Shown here piece by piece: positions 1 to 8,647 of a stretch of DNA of 55,487 nt (within the stretch, counting starts at the first letter, position 1; every line of letters begins with the position of its first letter). This stretch comes from Pseudomonadota bacterium (GTDB lineage: Bacteria; Pseudomonadota; Gammaproteobacteria; Xanthomonadales; Xanthomonadaceae), in NCBI GenBank assembly GCA_018240435.1, contig JAFEFT010000025.1, positions 1 through 55,487 of the forward strand, given 5' to 3'. A program made the position numbers and the translations under genes. Below the pieces are notes generated by a model that was not told the origin of the DNA, did not search any database, and worked only from the letters and a program-made list of their open reading frames with translations.

Positions 1-2
1 GG

Positions 3-24
3 ACATCTTTCTTGACAACGACCG
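3..24 (+). repeat. Left copy of a 22-bp inverted repeat bounding the window
   Basis: Positions 3-24 are the exact reverse complement of positions 55466-55487. The match stops at position 25 on the inside and presumably continues outward beyond the window. It lies inside the open reading frame of the methyltransferase-like gene. It could be the end of an insertion sequence present in inverted copies on both sides, or an assembly effect at a repeat. Confidence 0.75.
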
Positions 25-2039
25 TCTTCGAGCACTCGCTCAGCGCGGAGGAACGGCACGCACACGGTGCGCATTACACAAGTGCGATCGACATCCTAAA
101 GATCATCGGTCCGACGATAGTCGAGCCGTGGCGAGGAGCTATCGAGGGTGCCTCGTCCCAACGTGCGTTAATGCATTTGCTGGCGCGTTTAAGCAATTTC
201 ACGGTACTCGATCCGGCGTGCGGTTCGGGCAACTTCCTGTATGTCGCTTATCGAGAAATCAAGCGCCTTGAGTCGCGCATTCTCGAACGCCTGAACGAAC
301 TTTCTGACCGCGACCTGAGCATGCAACGGCCCCTGCGGCTGGTGACGGCGCGCAACTTCTTCGGAATGGACATCAATCCATTCGCGATCGAGCTGGCAAA
401 AGTCACGATGTCGATTGCACGAAAGCTCGCGGTCGACGAACTGCACAGTAACGAGAACGCGTTGCCACTGGACAACCTTGACCAGAATTTCGTGGTGGCC
501 GATGCGCTAGTCACCGTCGAAGGGGCACGCACGTCCTGGCCGCGTGTGGACGTGATCATCGGCAATCCTCCGTTCCTCGGGGCCAAGCGGCTCAAGCCCA
601 AACTTGGATCCGACTATGTCCTCCGCCTGCGCCAGTTGTATCCGGAAGTGCCGGGCATGGCGGACTACTGCGTCTACTGGCTGCGGCGCGCGCACGATCA
701 TTTAGAAGCTCCGTCGGCCGAGGACCGGTTCCGCGGCCGCGCAGGGCTGGTCGGCACACAGAACATTCGCAACAACGAGTCGCGAGTGGGCGGCCTGGAC
801 CATATTGTTCAGAACGGTACTATCTTGGATGCAGTCGAGGACCAGCCTTGGTCAGGCGAGGCAAAGGTCCATGTTTCGATAGTAAATTGGGTGAAGACCC
901 GCGATCCGCAACTGCTGCCCGCCAGCCGTCATCTTTGGAGTAAGCTGGAAACCGCGCGCAGCGCCCCGCGCAAGCGTACAGGTGCCGCCAAGGGTTACGA
1001 ATTGGCGGTCCGGGAGGTCGCGCACATCAATTCTGCGCTATCCGACCGGGCGGATGTCAGCGGTGCCGTGGCACTCAAGTGCAACACGACGCCACAGCGC
1101 TGCTTCAACGGGCAGATGCTCGGCCACGAGGCATTTCTTCTCGACCAAGCACAACGCGAGCACATCGTCCGCCGCGATCCGCGCTCCACTGAAGTCATCC
1201 ATCCGTACTTGAACGGCCTCGACGCTCTGACCGGCTCGGCGCTCAACCGGTTCGTTCTTGACTTTGGGTCGATGGATCAGTTGCAGGCGACAGGGTATCC
1301 CGGCGCGTTCGAATGGGTGCGGACGCATGTGCTTCCGGATCGGGAGCGCAAGGCGACAGAGGGCATTGGCGAGGACGGCAGAGTGCGCCCGCACCACAAG
1401 GCCTTCCTTGCGCGCTGGTGGCAGCTGTCATTCGGACGACCTGAGATGCTCTCGGTCATCACATCGCTGCCTCGCTACATGGCGTGTTCCTACGTCACTA
1501 AGCGACCCATCTTCGTGTTCGTATCGTCGGTCATTCGGCCGAGCAACCTGATTCAGGTCTTCGGCTTGGCAGATGACTACAGTTTTGGAGTACTCCAGTC
1601 GTCGTTGCATTGGCAGTGGTTCATCGTCAAGTGCGGCAAACTAAAGAGCGATTTCCGGTACAGCGCCGAGTCGGTGTTTGACACCTTTCCATGGCCGCAG
1701 GGCCTTACGGCGGCCCAGGCTTTGGCGATTGCGGATGCCGGACGCGAGGTTCGTCGTGTTCGGGCCCGCGCGCTGGGTCGGGGCGGCTTGCGAGCGCTGT
1801 ACCGCACCCTGGATCTGCCCGGACAAAACCCGCTGCGCGATGCCCACGACAAGCTGGACGACGTCGTTCGCAAGGCTTATGGCTTCCCATCCTCGAGCGA
1901 CCCATTGGCTCTTTTGCTTGAGCTCAACGCTGAGGTGGCTGCGCGGGTGACACGCGGAGAGCCCGTCAACGGGCCTGGCGTCCCGAATACGGTGAATGAT
2001 TCGTCGACGTTGATGTCGGACGATGCCATCGGTGCTTAG
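3..2039 (+). CDS. MmeI-like (Type IIL) restriction/DNA methyltransferase, 5'-truncated
   Basis: Adenine-specific N6 DNA methyltransferase of the MmeI-like class, in which one polypeptide carries nuclease, methylase and target-recognition parts. Counting from a TTG at 12, the SAM-binding motif DPACGSGNF lies at residues 67-75, the catalytic NPPF at 185-188, and the GAHYTS stretch common in this class at 19-24. The C-terminus contains FDTFPWPQ, usual near the end of such enzymes. The frame is open to the window edge and no N-terminal nuclease domain is visible, so the first part is either outside the window or lost at the repeat at 3-24. A stand-alone methylase of another defence system is possible. 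The C-terminal end looks complete, with a TAG stop at 2037-2039. It lies outside the predicted large transposon. Confidence 0.75.
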   Translation, partial: TSFLTTTVFEHSLSAEERHAHGAHYTSAIDILKIIGPTIVEPWRGAIEGASSQRALMHLLARLSNFTVLDPACGSGNFLYVAYREIKRLESRILERLNELSDRDLSMQRPLRLVTARNFFGMDINPFAIELAKVTMSIARKLAVDELHSNENALPLDNLDQNFVVADALVTVEGARTSWPRVDVIIGNPPFLGAKRLKPKLGSDYVLRLRQLYPEVPGMADYCVYWLRRAHDHLEAPSAEDRFRGRAGLVGTQNIRNNESRVGGLDHIVQNGTILDAVEDQPWSGEAKVHVSIVNWVKTRDPQLLPASRHLWSKLETARSAPRKRTGAAKGYELAVREVAHINSALSDRADVSGAVALKCNTTPQRCFNGQMLGHEAFLLDQAQREHIVRRDPRSTEVIHPYLNGLDALTGSALNRFVLDFGSMDQLQATGYPGAFEWVRTHVLPDRERKATEGIGEDGRVRPHHKAFLARWWQLSFGRPEMLSVITSLPRYMACSYVTKRPIFVFVSSVIRPSNLIQVFGLADDYSFGVLQSSLHWQWFIVKCGKLKSDFRYSAESVFDTFPWPQGLTAAQALAIADAGREVRRVRARALGRGGLRALYRTLDLPGQNPLRDAHDKLDDVVRKAYGFPSSSDPLALLLELNAEVAARVTRGEPVNGPGVPNTVNDSSTLMSDDAIGA

Positions 2040-2768
2040 GGCCGCAGATTGTTTCGAAAACAAGAATACCCTGAATCAAAGCACCCGATTCCGGGTCAAA
2101 ATCGAGATAACGCCTACTACAGAAGCGCTGTCGCGGCCGACCCGAACCTGAGTGCGGACCCAGGTGCACTCATCGGGAGCTGCTGAAACGCAGGTCCGGC
2201 GCGCCCACAGGCTATAACAGGAAGATTGCTGCGGATCCAGGTCGCCCGAGCGGCGATGTACCACGCCCTTTGTGATCAAGTTGACCTTGGCGTGAGGGAC
2301 AACTAACCAAGGGCTGGCTGACACCGCGGGCCAGCCGGCCCAACCTAGTTGAGCGATTCGCCGAAATCGCGTGCATCGCTGCACCAGCGCGGCGGGCGTG
2401 AATTCGACCCGGGGCTGCGTTCGTGCTGTGCAATCTTCCTTCGGATGAAATGGATCTTGAGGGGCTCGAGGAGGGGTTCGGAGGTCCTAGAGCTCCCGAA
2501 GTCCGGTCAAGACCCAAACAAGCCCCAAGAAGCCGACCGAAATATCAATCAATCCAATCAGTTGGAACGTAGGCGCGGAAAACGCCCAGAAACGCAAAGT
2601 TTGGAGTGCTTTGAGCACCCTGCTGGGTGCTGTTGACCTGTGTTTCGAGGCGCTAGGGACGCAGAACGGCGTTTTCTTACCTCGTTGCTTCCGGATTTTT
2701 CGACCTAAATTGCTACCGAATTCAATCTGTTGCAGCGGCGCTCTGAAAAACGCCCAAATATGCAAACT
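2040..2768. other. Gene-poor gap at the transposon boundary
   Basis: About 730 bases without a convincing gene. Short open frames exist on both strands but none resembles a known family or has a good ribosome site. The only structure I can support is a pair of related motifs at 2582-2604 and 2750-2772, both resembling the right end of the Tn3-type element. The segment 2040-2580 may be remnant mobile DNA, but I cannot name it. Confidence 0.5.
2582..2604 (+). repeat. Outer copy of the transposon-end-like motif
   Basis: This 23-bp core begins ACGCCCAGAAACGC and matches the motif near the right end of the Tn3-type element (52554-52576, opposite strand) at 19 of 23 positions. It has the same orientation as the second copy at 2750-2772. 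It may be the end of an older related element or a duplicated terminus. The outer GGGG usual for Tn3 ends is not seen. Confidence 0.4.
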
Positions 2769-2772
2769 TTAG
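2750..2772 (+). repeat. Probable left terminal inverted repeat core of the Tn3-type element
   Basis: A 23-bp core beginning ACGCCCAAATATGC pairs with the reverse complement of 52554-52576 at 19 of 23 positions. It overlaps the stop codon of tnpS (2769-2771), so the recombinase gene ends inside the terminus. The full repeat probably extends outward to about 2736. Confidence 0.5.
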
Positions 2773-3842
2773 TCGACACTGGCTTCGATTCCGTCCTGCG
2801 GCGCGCCCAAACCGGGTCGACCCGTTGCTCGAAGCGAACCGCCGGCCGACTGTCGCTTCGGTTGGTCGTCCCCGCCGCGTAGCCGCGCAAACGGATCGGG
2901 TTCCAAATAGCGCATGGCGGACTGGACGTCGCGCCAACCAACATAGTCCATCAAGGACTTCAGGTCCCAGCCCTGCGATTCGGCCCAACCGGCGAAGCCT
3001 CGGCGCAGCGAATGGCCGCTATACCCGGCCGGCGCCGGCAAGCCGGCATCGGTGAAGATCGAACGCAGCAGCGGCACGAAGCTGTTGGGATGCAACTCGC
3101 CCTCGCCAAGCTGGCCCCAACGGTTGATTGGTCGAAGCAGCGGCCCGCTGGTGAGTCCTGACGCGGCGAGCCAATCGGTGGTCGCTCCTACTGGGCACCA
3201 GCGGGTAAGCGCGGGCACCTTGCAAGTGCGGCCGAGGTTCTCCCGGTCACCCTTGCTCTGCGGCAGGAAGCAAGTCATGCCCTTGCCCGGGTCAATCTGG
3301 ACGTGCTCAGCCTGCAGGCGTAGCAATTCGTCGCCTCGGAAGGCGCGCCAGAACCCGAGGAGCACTAGCGCTCGATCGCGCCTGTGACGCAGCGCAGCGC
3401 CAGCGTCGCAGGCTGCGTCCGCCTCGTGCACGGCATGGTCGAGCGCATCGGCGACACGTCCCAGATGCACGAGCTGCAGCGGCGTGGCTTGGCGCTCCAA
3501 GCGCGGATGCAGCGTGCGGATGCCGCGGAACACCTTGCGCACGATCGGGGTCTTGGTGGGATCGGCAAAGCCCTGGTCGCGGTGCCACTGGGCCAAGGCG
3601 GCCAACCGGTGACGCAGGGTCGGTACGGCGAGCTGGCCGGCGTAATCGGCCAGGTATTGGGCGACCTGCTCGCCGGTGGCTGGCAGCGGTCGACCGGCTT
3701 CGACTTCGAAATGGCGCACCGCCCCCGCATAGGTCCGCTTGGTGCTTGCCCGGGTGGCAGCCTCCAGATAGGTATCGATGTCGGCCATGGGGGTGTCCTG
3801 CGTCGCTGGCGGGTGGCGTTTCGTACGGGTCTGCCGGGACAT
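2769..3842 (-). CDS. tnpS: TnpS-like tyrosine recombinase (cointegrate resolution protein S)
   Basis: Site-specific tyrosine recombinase of 357 residues. In Tn4651-type transposons this protein resolves cointegrates at a site between tnpS and tnpT. Catalytic residues visible are Arg169 in RGDELLRL, Lys197 in QSKGD, His277 and Arg280 in HSLRR, Trp303 in place of the second His, and Tyr312 in AMRYLEPDP. The N-terminal SAM-like core-binding domain covers roughly residues 22-115. The frame starts at an ATG at 3842; an internal ATG at 3788 (MADIDTY) is an alternative. The gene reads away from tnpT, with the recombination core just upstream. A phage or ICE integrase is the alternative reading, but the divergent KfrA-like partner and the tnpA at the far end favour TnpS. 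Confidence 0.8.
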   Translation of the reverse strand: MSRQTRTKRHPPATQDTPMADIDTYLEAATRASTKRTYAGAVRHFEVEAGRPLPATGEQVAQYLADYAGQLAVPTLRHRLAALAQWHRDQGFADPTKTPIVRKVFRGIRTLHPRLERQATPLQLVHLGRVADALDHAVHEADAACDAGAALRHRRDRALVLLGFWRAFRGDELLRLQAEHVQIDPGKGMTCFLPQSKGDRENLGRTCKVPALTRWCPVGATTDWLAASGLTSGPLLRPINRWGQLGEGELHPNSFVPLLRSIFTDAGLPAPAGYSGHSLRRGFAGWAESQGWDLKSLMDYVGWRDVQSAMRYLEPDPFARLRGGDDQPKRQSAGGSLRATGRPGLGAPQDGIEASVD

Positions 3843-3982
3843 TCGGCCGAAAACGACTCTAACACGTGATAAACCATTATTGTCACGTGTCTATAAGTTC
3901 CACCGCTACCGGACTCCTCGCACTTCAAGTAATATGTAATTACATGGTATGTAATACGGTACGAAATACACAGGAGAGGATC
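3843..3982. promoter_or_regulatory. rst: Predicted resolution site (rst) and divergent promoter region of tnpS/tnpT
   Basis: The 140-bp divergent interval holds a typical tyrosine-recombinase core at 3862-3890: left arm ACACGTGATAA, 7-bp spacer, right arm TTGTCACGTGT. The arms are 11 bp with one mismatch. Downstream is a perfect 12-bp palindrome ATGTAATTACAT at 3934-3945 and a GTAT-gta-ATAC inverted repeat at 3947-3957, both plausible TnpT/KfrA binding sites. A strong ribosome site (AGGAGAGGA, 3972-3980) precedes tnpT. Function is inferred from position and symmetry. Confidence 0.65.
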
Positions 3983-5014
3983 ATGGCACGCGGCGGCTTG
4001 TACAAGACCGACATCCAAAAGGCCCGTGCCAGCTTGCTGGCACAAGGCAAGCACCCCTCGGTGGATGCTGTGAGGGTCGCCTTGGGAAACACGGGGTCGA
4101 AAACCACGATTCACCGCTACCTCAAGGAGATCGAGGCGGAGGAAGGCCACGTTGGCGACAAGGTCGCCATCAGCGATGCCCTGCAAGACCTGGTCGGCCG
4201 GCTTGCGCAGCAGTTGCATGCCGAAGCCGAGGCGTTGGTTGCAGAAGGCAAAGCCAAGGCTGACGCCATCGTGCGTGATCGCGACGACGCTTTGGCGCAG
4301 CGAACCCATGAGCTCGACGGGCTTCGCGGTCAGCTACAGACGGCAGAACACGCGCTGGCTTCTGAAAAGGCGGCCCATGCGGCCGCGCAACAGGCCCTTC
4401 GTACCGCGGAGGTCACCCGTTCGCAGCTCGATGAGCGCATTGCTGGCCTGGACGCCCGCATCGCTGCGCAAGACGCCCATGCCGCCTCCCTGGAGCGAAA
4501 GCATGATCAGGCCCGCGAGGCCCTGGAACACTTCCGGACGGCCACCAGGGAGCAGCGCGACCAGGAACTGCGCCGGCACGAGCACCAGGTGCAAGGCCTG
4601 CAGGCCGAGCTGCGGGTGGCGCAGCAGACCATTGGCACCAAGAACCACGAGCTGCTGCAGGTCAATCGCGACGCTGTGCGACTCACCGAACAGGCCGGAC
4701 AGCTTGGAAAGGAGCTTCAGGCGGCCCGGGCTTCTGAACGCGAGCAGCGTGAGGCCCATGCAGCCCTCCTGCCGGTACGCGAGGAGTTGCTGGCTCTCAG
4801 GACAAAGTGGGCGCTCGATGCCCAGTCGCTGGCGAACACGGTCGACGAATTGGCGGCCTGCCGCTCGGAACTGATTCGCGAGCGCCAGGCGCGCTCCGCG
4901 GCCGAACGCACCGCAGTGGCGCTGCAGGCGCGCGCCGAAGCCACGGAACAGCTGCTGGCCCGCTGGCCGGCGCCGCCTCATGACTCGGCCGATCCGAGCG
5001 ATCCGCTCGGTTGA
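3983..5014 (+). CDS. tnpT: TnpT-like KfrA_N-domain coiled-coil DNA-binding protein
   Basis: A 343-residue protein. Its first 60 or so residues match the plasmid KfrA N-terminal DNA-binding domain (MARGGLYKTDIQ start, then a helix-turn-helix-like GNTGSKTTIHRYLKEIE). The rest, to about residue 330, is an almost uninterrupted Ala/Glu/Arg/Gln-rich coiled coil. In Tn4651-type elements TnpT assists TnpS in cointegrate resolution; KfrA itself is an autorepressor of plasmids. The ATG at 3983 is chosen because AGGAGAGGA lies directly upstream; an in-frame start at 3866 would run through the recombination core. It is divergent from tnpS with 140 bp between them. The palindromes in that gap may be its operator. 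Confidence 0.75.
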   Translation: MARGGLYKTDIQKARASLLAQGKHPSVDAVRVALGNTGSKTTIHRYLKEIEAEEGHVGDKVAISDALQDLVGRLAQQLHAEAEALVAEGKAKADAIVRDRDDALAQRTHELDGLRGQLQTAEHALASEKAAHAAAQQALRTAEVTRSQLDERIAGLDARIAAQDAHAASLERKHDQAREALEHFRTATREQRDQELRRHEHQVQGLQAELRVAQQTIGTKNHELLQVNRDAVRLTEQAGQLGKELQAARASEREQREAHAALLPVREELLALRTKWALDAQSLANTVDELAACRSELIRERQARSAAERTAVALQARAEATEQLLARWPAPPHDSADPSDPLG

Positions 5015-5225
5015 ACGAGTTGCGCACACCGCTGAAGTCGATCACCTCAACCGCCACTGCGTGATCAGCGTTCCAGCGTAGCTCTTGCTCTCGCGCTTGT
5101 TGATCGCGGTCGCTGTTGCATCATCCCTTGGGCGAGTGCTTGAGGGATTGAGCCTGCAGGAGATGCGTGCACGCACGGAACGATCGGTTCACACTTCCTG
5201 AACGCGTCCGCATTAAAGTAGTGCG

Positions 5226-5636
5226 ATGTCTCTGAGCTCCATCCTGCTGCGCCTGTTGCTGTGCCTGTCGCTCCTGGTGAACGGGGTCGCGTCGGCTGTA
5301 GCCATGCCGAGCATGGAAGCAGTTGCTCCAGATGCTCACGCGATGGCGGCCGCTTCGTCGGCTTCGGCAACGCCTTGCCACGAGCAGGGTCAGGCGGCGA
5401 TTCCGCATCAGGGCGTGAAGATGCTTGCCCACATGCATGGCAAGCCGCAAAGGCAACCCAAGCCCGATTGCTGCAAGTCCGGCGCCTGTGATTGTGCCTG
5501 CACCCAACTGGCCCAGGTCTTTTCTGTCGCCCCGCTCGTCGCGTCCGTCATCCCCCAGGCGACAGTGCTTCCCCCGCCTGAGCCGCAGCGCGCCGCTCCT
5601 GCGCTGCCGCACCTGATCCGACCTCCCATCGGCTAA
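5226..5636 (+). CDS. copL: CopL-family metal-binding regulatory protein
   Basis: A 136-residue secreted protein with an N-terminal hydrophobic signal (residues about 5-27) followed by Met, His and Cys-rich sequence. It includes CHEQGQ, MLAHMHGK and the cluster DCCKSGACDCACTQ. CopL is known from Xanthomonas as the first gene of the copper cluster, required for copper-responsive expression of copAB. The position directly before copA (99 bp to the copA start) supports the call. The 211 bp between tnpT and copL must hold the operon promoter; I see no clear sensor operator there. Confidence 0.85.
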   Translation: MSLSSILLRLLLCLSLLVNGVASAVAMPSMEAVAPDAHAMAAASSASATPCHEQGQAAIPHQGVKMLAHMHGKPQRQPKPDCCKSGACDCACTQLAQVFSVAPLVASVIPQATVLPPPEPQRAAPALPHLIRPPIG

Positions 5637-5734
5637 GCGTCGCCGGCGCCTTGCGCGCCTTCGAGCCTGTGCGCGCTGCGCGCAGGTATCCGGGACCCGT
5701 ATCCACGGCTCCCCGACGCTTCCATGGAGAGTGC

Positions 5735-7546
5735 ATGTCATCCGATGTCTTCCGTTCGGGCGGGCCCAGCAGCCTGTCGCGACGCCGTTTCGTACAAGGG
5801 ATCGCCGCCGGCGGCGCGATCGCCGGCCTTGGCTTCTGGCCCAAGCCCAGCTTCGCGCTGGCCACGCGCGCCCAGCCGGGCATCCTGGCTGGAACTTCGT
5901 TCGACCTGACCATTGGCCAGACGCCGGTCAACCTCACCGGCCGCGTGCGGCCGGCGATCACCGTCAACGGTTCGCTGCCCGGACCGATCCTGCGCTGGCG
6001 CGAGGGCACGACGGTGAACCTGCGCGTGCGCAATGCGCTGCCGGCCGGTTCGGTCTTCGGCCACGAGGCCTCGATCCACTGGCACGGCATTGTGCTGCCC
6101 GCCAACATGGACGGCGTGCCCGGCCTGAGCTTCGACGGCATCCATCGCGGGCAGGCCTACGACTACCGCTTCGACGTTCGCCAGGCCGGCACCTACTGGT
6201 ACCACAGCCACTCGGGCTTCCAGGAGCAGGCGGGCCTGTTCGGTGCGCTGATCATCGATCCAGCCGAGCCCGAACCGTTCGCGTTCGACCGTGACTACGT
6301 GGTGCTTCTGTCGGACTGGACCGACCTGGCGCCCGCGGACCTGTTCGCGCGGCTCAAGCAGATGTCCGACTACGACAACTATTCCAAGCGCACCGCCGGC
6401 GATTTCCTGCGCGATGCGCGCAAGGACGGACTGTCGGCCGCGCTGGCCGAGCGGCGCATGTGGGACACGATGCGGATGACCCCGACCGACCTGTCGGACG
6501 TCAACGCGAACACGTACACGTACCTGATGAACGGCACGACGTCGCTGGGCAACTGGACGGGCCTGTTCCAGCCCGGCCAGAAGGTGCGCCTGCGCTTCAT
6601 CAACGGCTCGGCGATGACCCACTTCGACGTGCGCATCCCGGGCCTGAAGATGACCGTGGTCGCCGCCGACGGCCAGAACGTGCACCCGGTGAGCGTCGAC
6701 GAACTGCGCATCGCCACGGCCGAAGTCTTCGACGTGATCGTGCAGCCGTCCGGCCAGGATGCCTTCACGATCTTCGCGCAGGACATGGGCCGAACCGGCT
6801 CCGTGAGCGGCACGCTGGCGGTGCGCGAAGGCCTGCGCGCTCCGATACCGCCGGTCGACCCGAGACCGATCCTGAGCATGGCGGACATGGGCATGGGCGA
6901 CATGGCGGGCATGGCCGGCATGCAGCACGGTGAGTCCGGTTCCAGTGCCGACTCGCACGACATGGCGTCTATGCAGGGCATGGGCAGCATGTCCGGCATG
7001 ACCGACGTGGCGACGCCGGGAATGCCGGCGCACCTGCCGAGCGAGACCGGCAACCCACTGGTCGACATGAAGGCGATGGCACCGACGGCGAAGCTCGCCG
7101 ACCCAGGCATCGGGCTGCGCGACAACGGTCGCACCGTCCTGAGCTACGCGAAGCTGCGCAGTGCCTTCGACGATCCTGACGGCCGCGACCCGGGCCGCAC
7201 GGTCGAACTGCACCTGACGGGCCACATGGAGAAGTTTGCCTGGTCGTTCGACGGCGTGAAGTTCGCCGACGCGCAGCCGCTGCGACTCAACTACGGCGAG
7301 CGCCTGCGCATCGTGCTCGTCAACGATTCGATGATGAGCCACCCGATCCACCTGCACGGGATGTTCAGCGACCTCGAGGACGAGCACGGCGCCTTCCTCG
7401 TCCGCAAGCACACCGTGGACATGCCGCCGGGCACGCGCCGCAGCTACCGCGTGCGTGCCGATGCGCTCGGCCGCTGGGCCTACCACTGCCATCTGCTCTA
7501 CCACATGGAAGCCGGGATGATGCGGCAGGTGGAGGTGCGCGAATGA
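5735..7546 (+). CDS. copA: Copper resistance multicopper oxidase CopA
   Basis: Periplasmic multicopper oxidase of 603 residues that oxidises or sequesters copper. The ATG at 5735 follows GGAGAG, and the product starts with a Tat signal (RRRFVQG at residues 16-22). Copper ligands are visible in HWHGIVLP, YWYHSHSGF, HPIHLHGMF and YHCHLLYHMEAGMM, giving the type 1, 2 and 3 centres in the usual order. A Met-rich stretch (MADMGMGDMAGMAGMQHG and following) around residues 385-430 is typical of CopA. The stop overlaps the copB start (ATGA), so translation is coupled. An upstream in-frame start at 5651 would place the Tat motif too far inside. Confidence 0.93.
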   Translation: MSSDVFRSGGPSSLSRRRFVQGIAAGGAIAGLGFWPKPSFALATRAQPGILAGTSFDLTIGQTPVNLTGRVRPAITVNGSLPGPILRWREGTTVNLRVRNALPAGSVFGHEASIHWHGIVLPANMDGVPGLSFDGIHRGQAYDYRFDVRQAGTYWYHSHSGFQEQAGLFGALIIDPAEPEPFAFDRDYVVLLSDWTDLAPADLFARLKQMSDYDNYSKRTAGDFLRDARKDGLSAALAERRMWDTMRMTPTDLSDVNANTYTYLMNGTTSLGNWTGLFQPGQKVRLRFINGSAMTHFDVRIPGLKMTVVAADGQNVHPVSVDELRIATAEVFDVIVQPSGQDAFTIFAQDMGRTGSVSGTLAVREGLRAPIPPVDPRPILSMADMGMGDMAGMAGMQHGESGSSADSHDMASMQGMGSMSGMTDVATPGMPAHLPSETGNPLVDMKAMAPTAKLADPGIGLRDNGRTVLSYAKLRSAFDDPDGRDPGRTVELHLTGHMEKFAWSFDGVKFADAQPLRLNYGERLRIVLVNDSMMSHPIHLHGMFSDLEDEHGAFLVRKHTVDMPPGTRRSYRVRADALGRWAYHCHLLYHMEAGMMRQVEVRE

Positions 7547-8637
7547 ACGCGCCCCGTCCCTGCGCCCTCGCAACGGCCTTCGTGCTGTCGCTTTTGCCCA
7601 TCGTCTGCCACGCGCAGTCCTCCGGCAGCACCGGCATGGATATGCCCATGGACATGCCGATGCCGTCTGCCAAGCCACCGGCCAAGCCCAGACCCGCGAC
7701 CGTTCCGAAGCCGGCGTCCGGCAAGGCGCATTCGGTGACGGTGAAGCCTGCCGTGACGGCCCCTGCGAAGGCCACCGCGCCGGCCGATCACGCCATGGAT
7801 GCCATGCCGATGGACCACGCCATGGGCACGATGCCCGCCGGGCATGACATGGGCTCGATGCCGATGCCTTCAGCCGCCCCCGCGGACCACGCCGCCATGG
7901 AACCCATGCCGATGGGTTCGAGCGCTCCGCGCACCCCGGTCCCGGCGCCGACCGACGCCGATCGCGCGGCCGCGTTCCCGCCCGTGGCGATGCATCCGAT
8001 GCACGACAACGACGTCCATAGCTTCGTGCAGTTGGACCGGCTCGAAGGCTGGTCGGCCGATCCGGGCGCCGGTGTGACCTGGGACGGCAAGGCCTGGTTC
8101 GGCACCGACCTCAACCGCCTGTGGCTGCGCAGCGAGGGCGAGCGCCGCGACGGGCACACGCAGGACGCCGACGTCGAGGCGCTGTACGGCCGCAGCGTGG
8201 CGACCTGGTGGGACGTGGTGGCCGGCTGGCGGCACGATCAGGGATCGGGCGCGTCGCAGGACTTCGCGGCGATCGGCGTGATGGGCAAGACGCCGTACAA
8301 GTTCGACGTCGCCGCGACCGCCTATGTCGGCCAAGGCGGCCAGACCGCGGCGCGGCTCGACGGCGAGTACGAGTTGCTGCTCACCAACCGGCTGATCCTG
8401 CAGCCGCGGATCGAGCTGAACCTGTTCGGTCGCGACGATCCGCGGCGTGGCATCGGTTCGGGCCTGAGCACGATGGAGACCGGCCTGCGCCTGCGCTACG
8501 AGATCACGCGGCACTTCGCGCCGTACATCGGCCTCGTGCAGGAACGCAGCTTCGGTCGCACCGCCACCTTCCATCGCGCCGCCGGCGAGGACGCCACCGA
8601 CACCCGCCTGGTCGCGGGCTTCCATTTCTGGTTCTGA
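7543..8637 (+). CDS. copB: Copper resistance outer-membrane protein CopB
   Basis: A 364-residue protein with a signal peptide (cleavage near HAQS, residues 22-25). A long low-complexity Met/His/Pro/Lys region to about residue 145 has repeated MDMPM and MDHAMG units that probably bind copper. The C-terminal domain (about residues 150-364) is the CopB family domain, predicted to form an outer-membrane beta barrel and ending in phenylalanine (HFWF). It overlaps copA by 4 bp and is followed by copM after 10 bp, so all are one operon. Function in CopA/CopB systems is copper binding or export at the outer membrane. Confidence 0.92.
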   Translation: MNAPRPCALATAFVLSLLPIVCHAQSSGSTGMDMPMDMPMPSAKPPAKPRPATVPKPASGKAHSVTVKPAVTAPAKATAPADHAMDAMPMDHAMGTMPAGHDMGSMPMPSAAPADHAAMEPMPMGSSAPRTPVPAPTDADRAAAFPPVAMHPMHDNDVHSFVQLDRLEGWSADPGAGVTWDGKAWFGTDLNRLWLRSEGERRDGHTQDADVEALYGRSVATWWDVVAGWRHDQGSGASQDFAAIGVMGKTPYKFDVAATAYVGQGGQTAARLDGEYELLLTNRLILQPRIELNLFGRDDPRRGIGSGLSTMETGLRLRYEITRHFAPYIGLVQERSFGRTATFHRAAGEDATDTRLVAGFHFWF

Positions 8638-8647
8638 GGACGATCCC

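Noticed and set aside
2349-2636. 95-codon plus-strand frame in the left gap
   Set aside because: No ribosome site, no family resemblance, and it overlaps the outer transposon-end motif.
5738-7678. 646-codon minus-strand open frame across copA
   Set aside because: It is a His/Val/Arg-rich antisense reading of a strongly coding gene; high GC content creates long antisense frames here.
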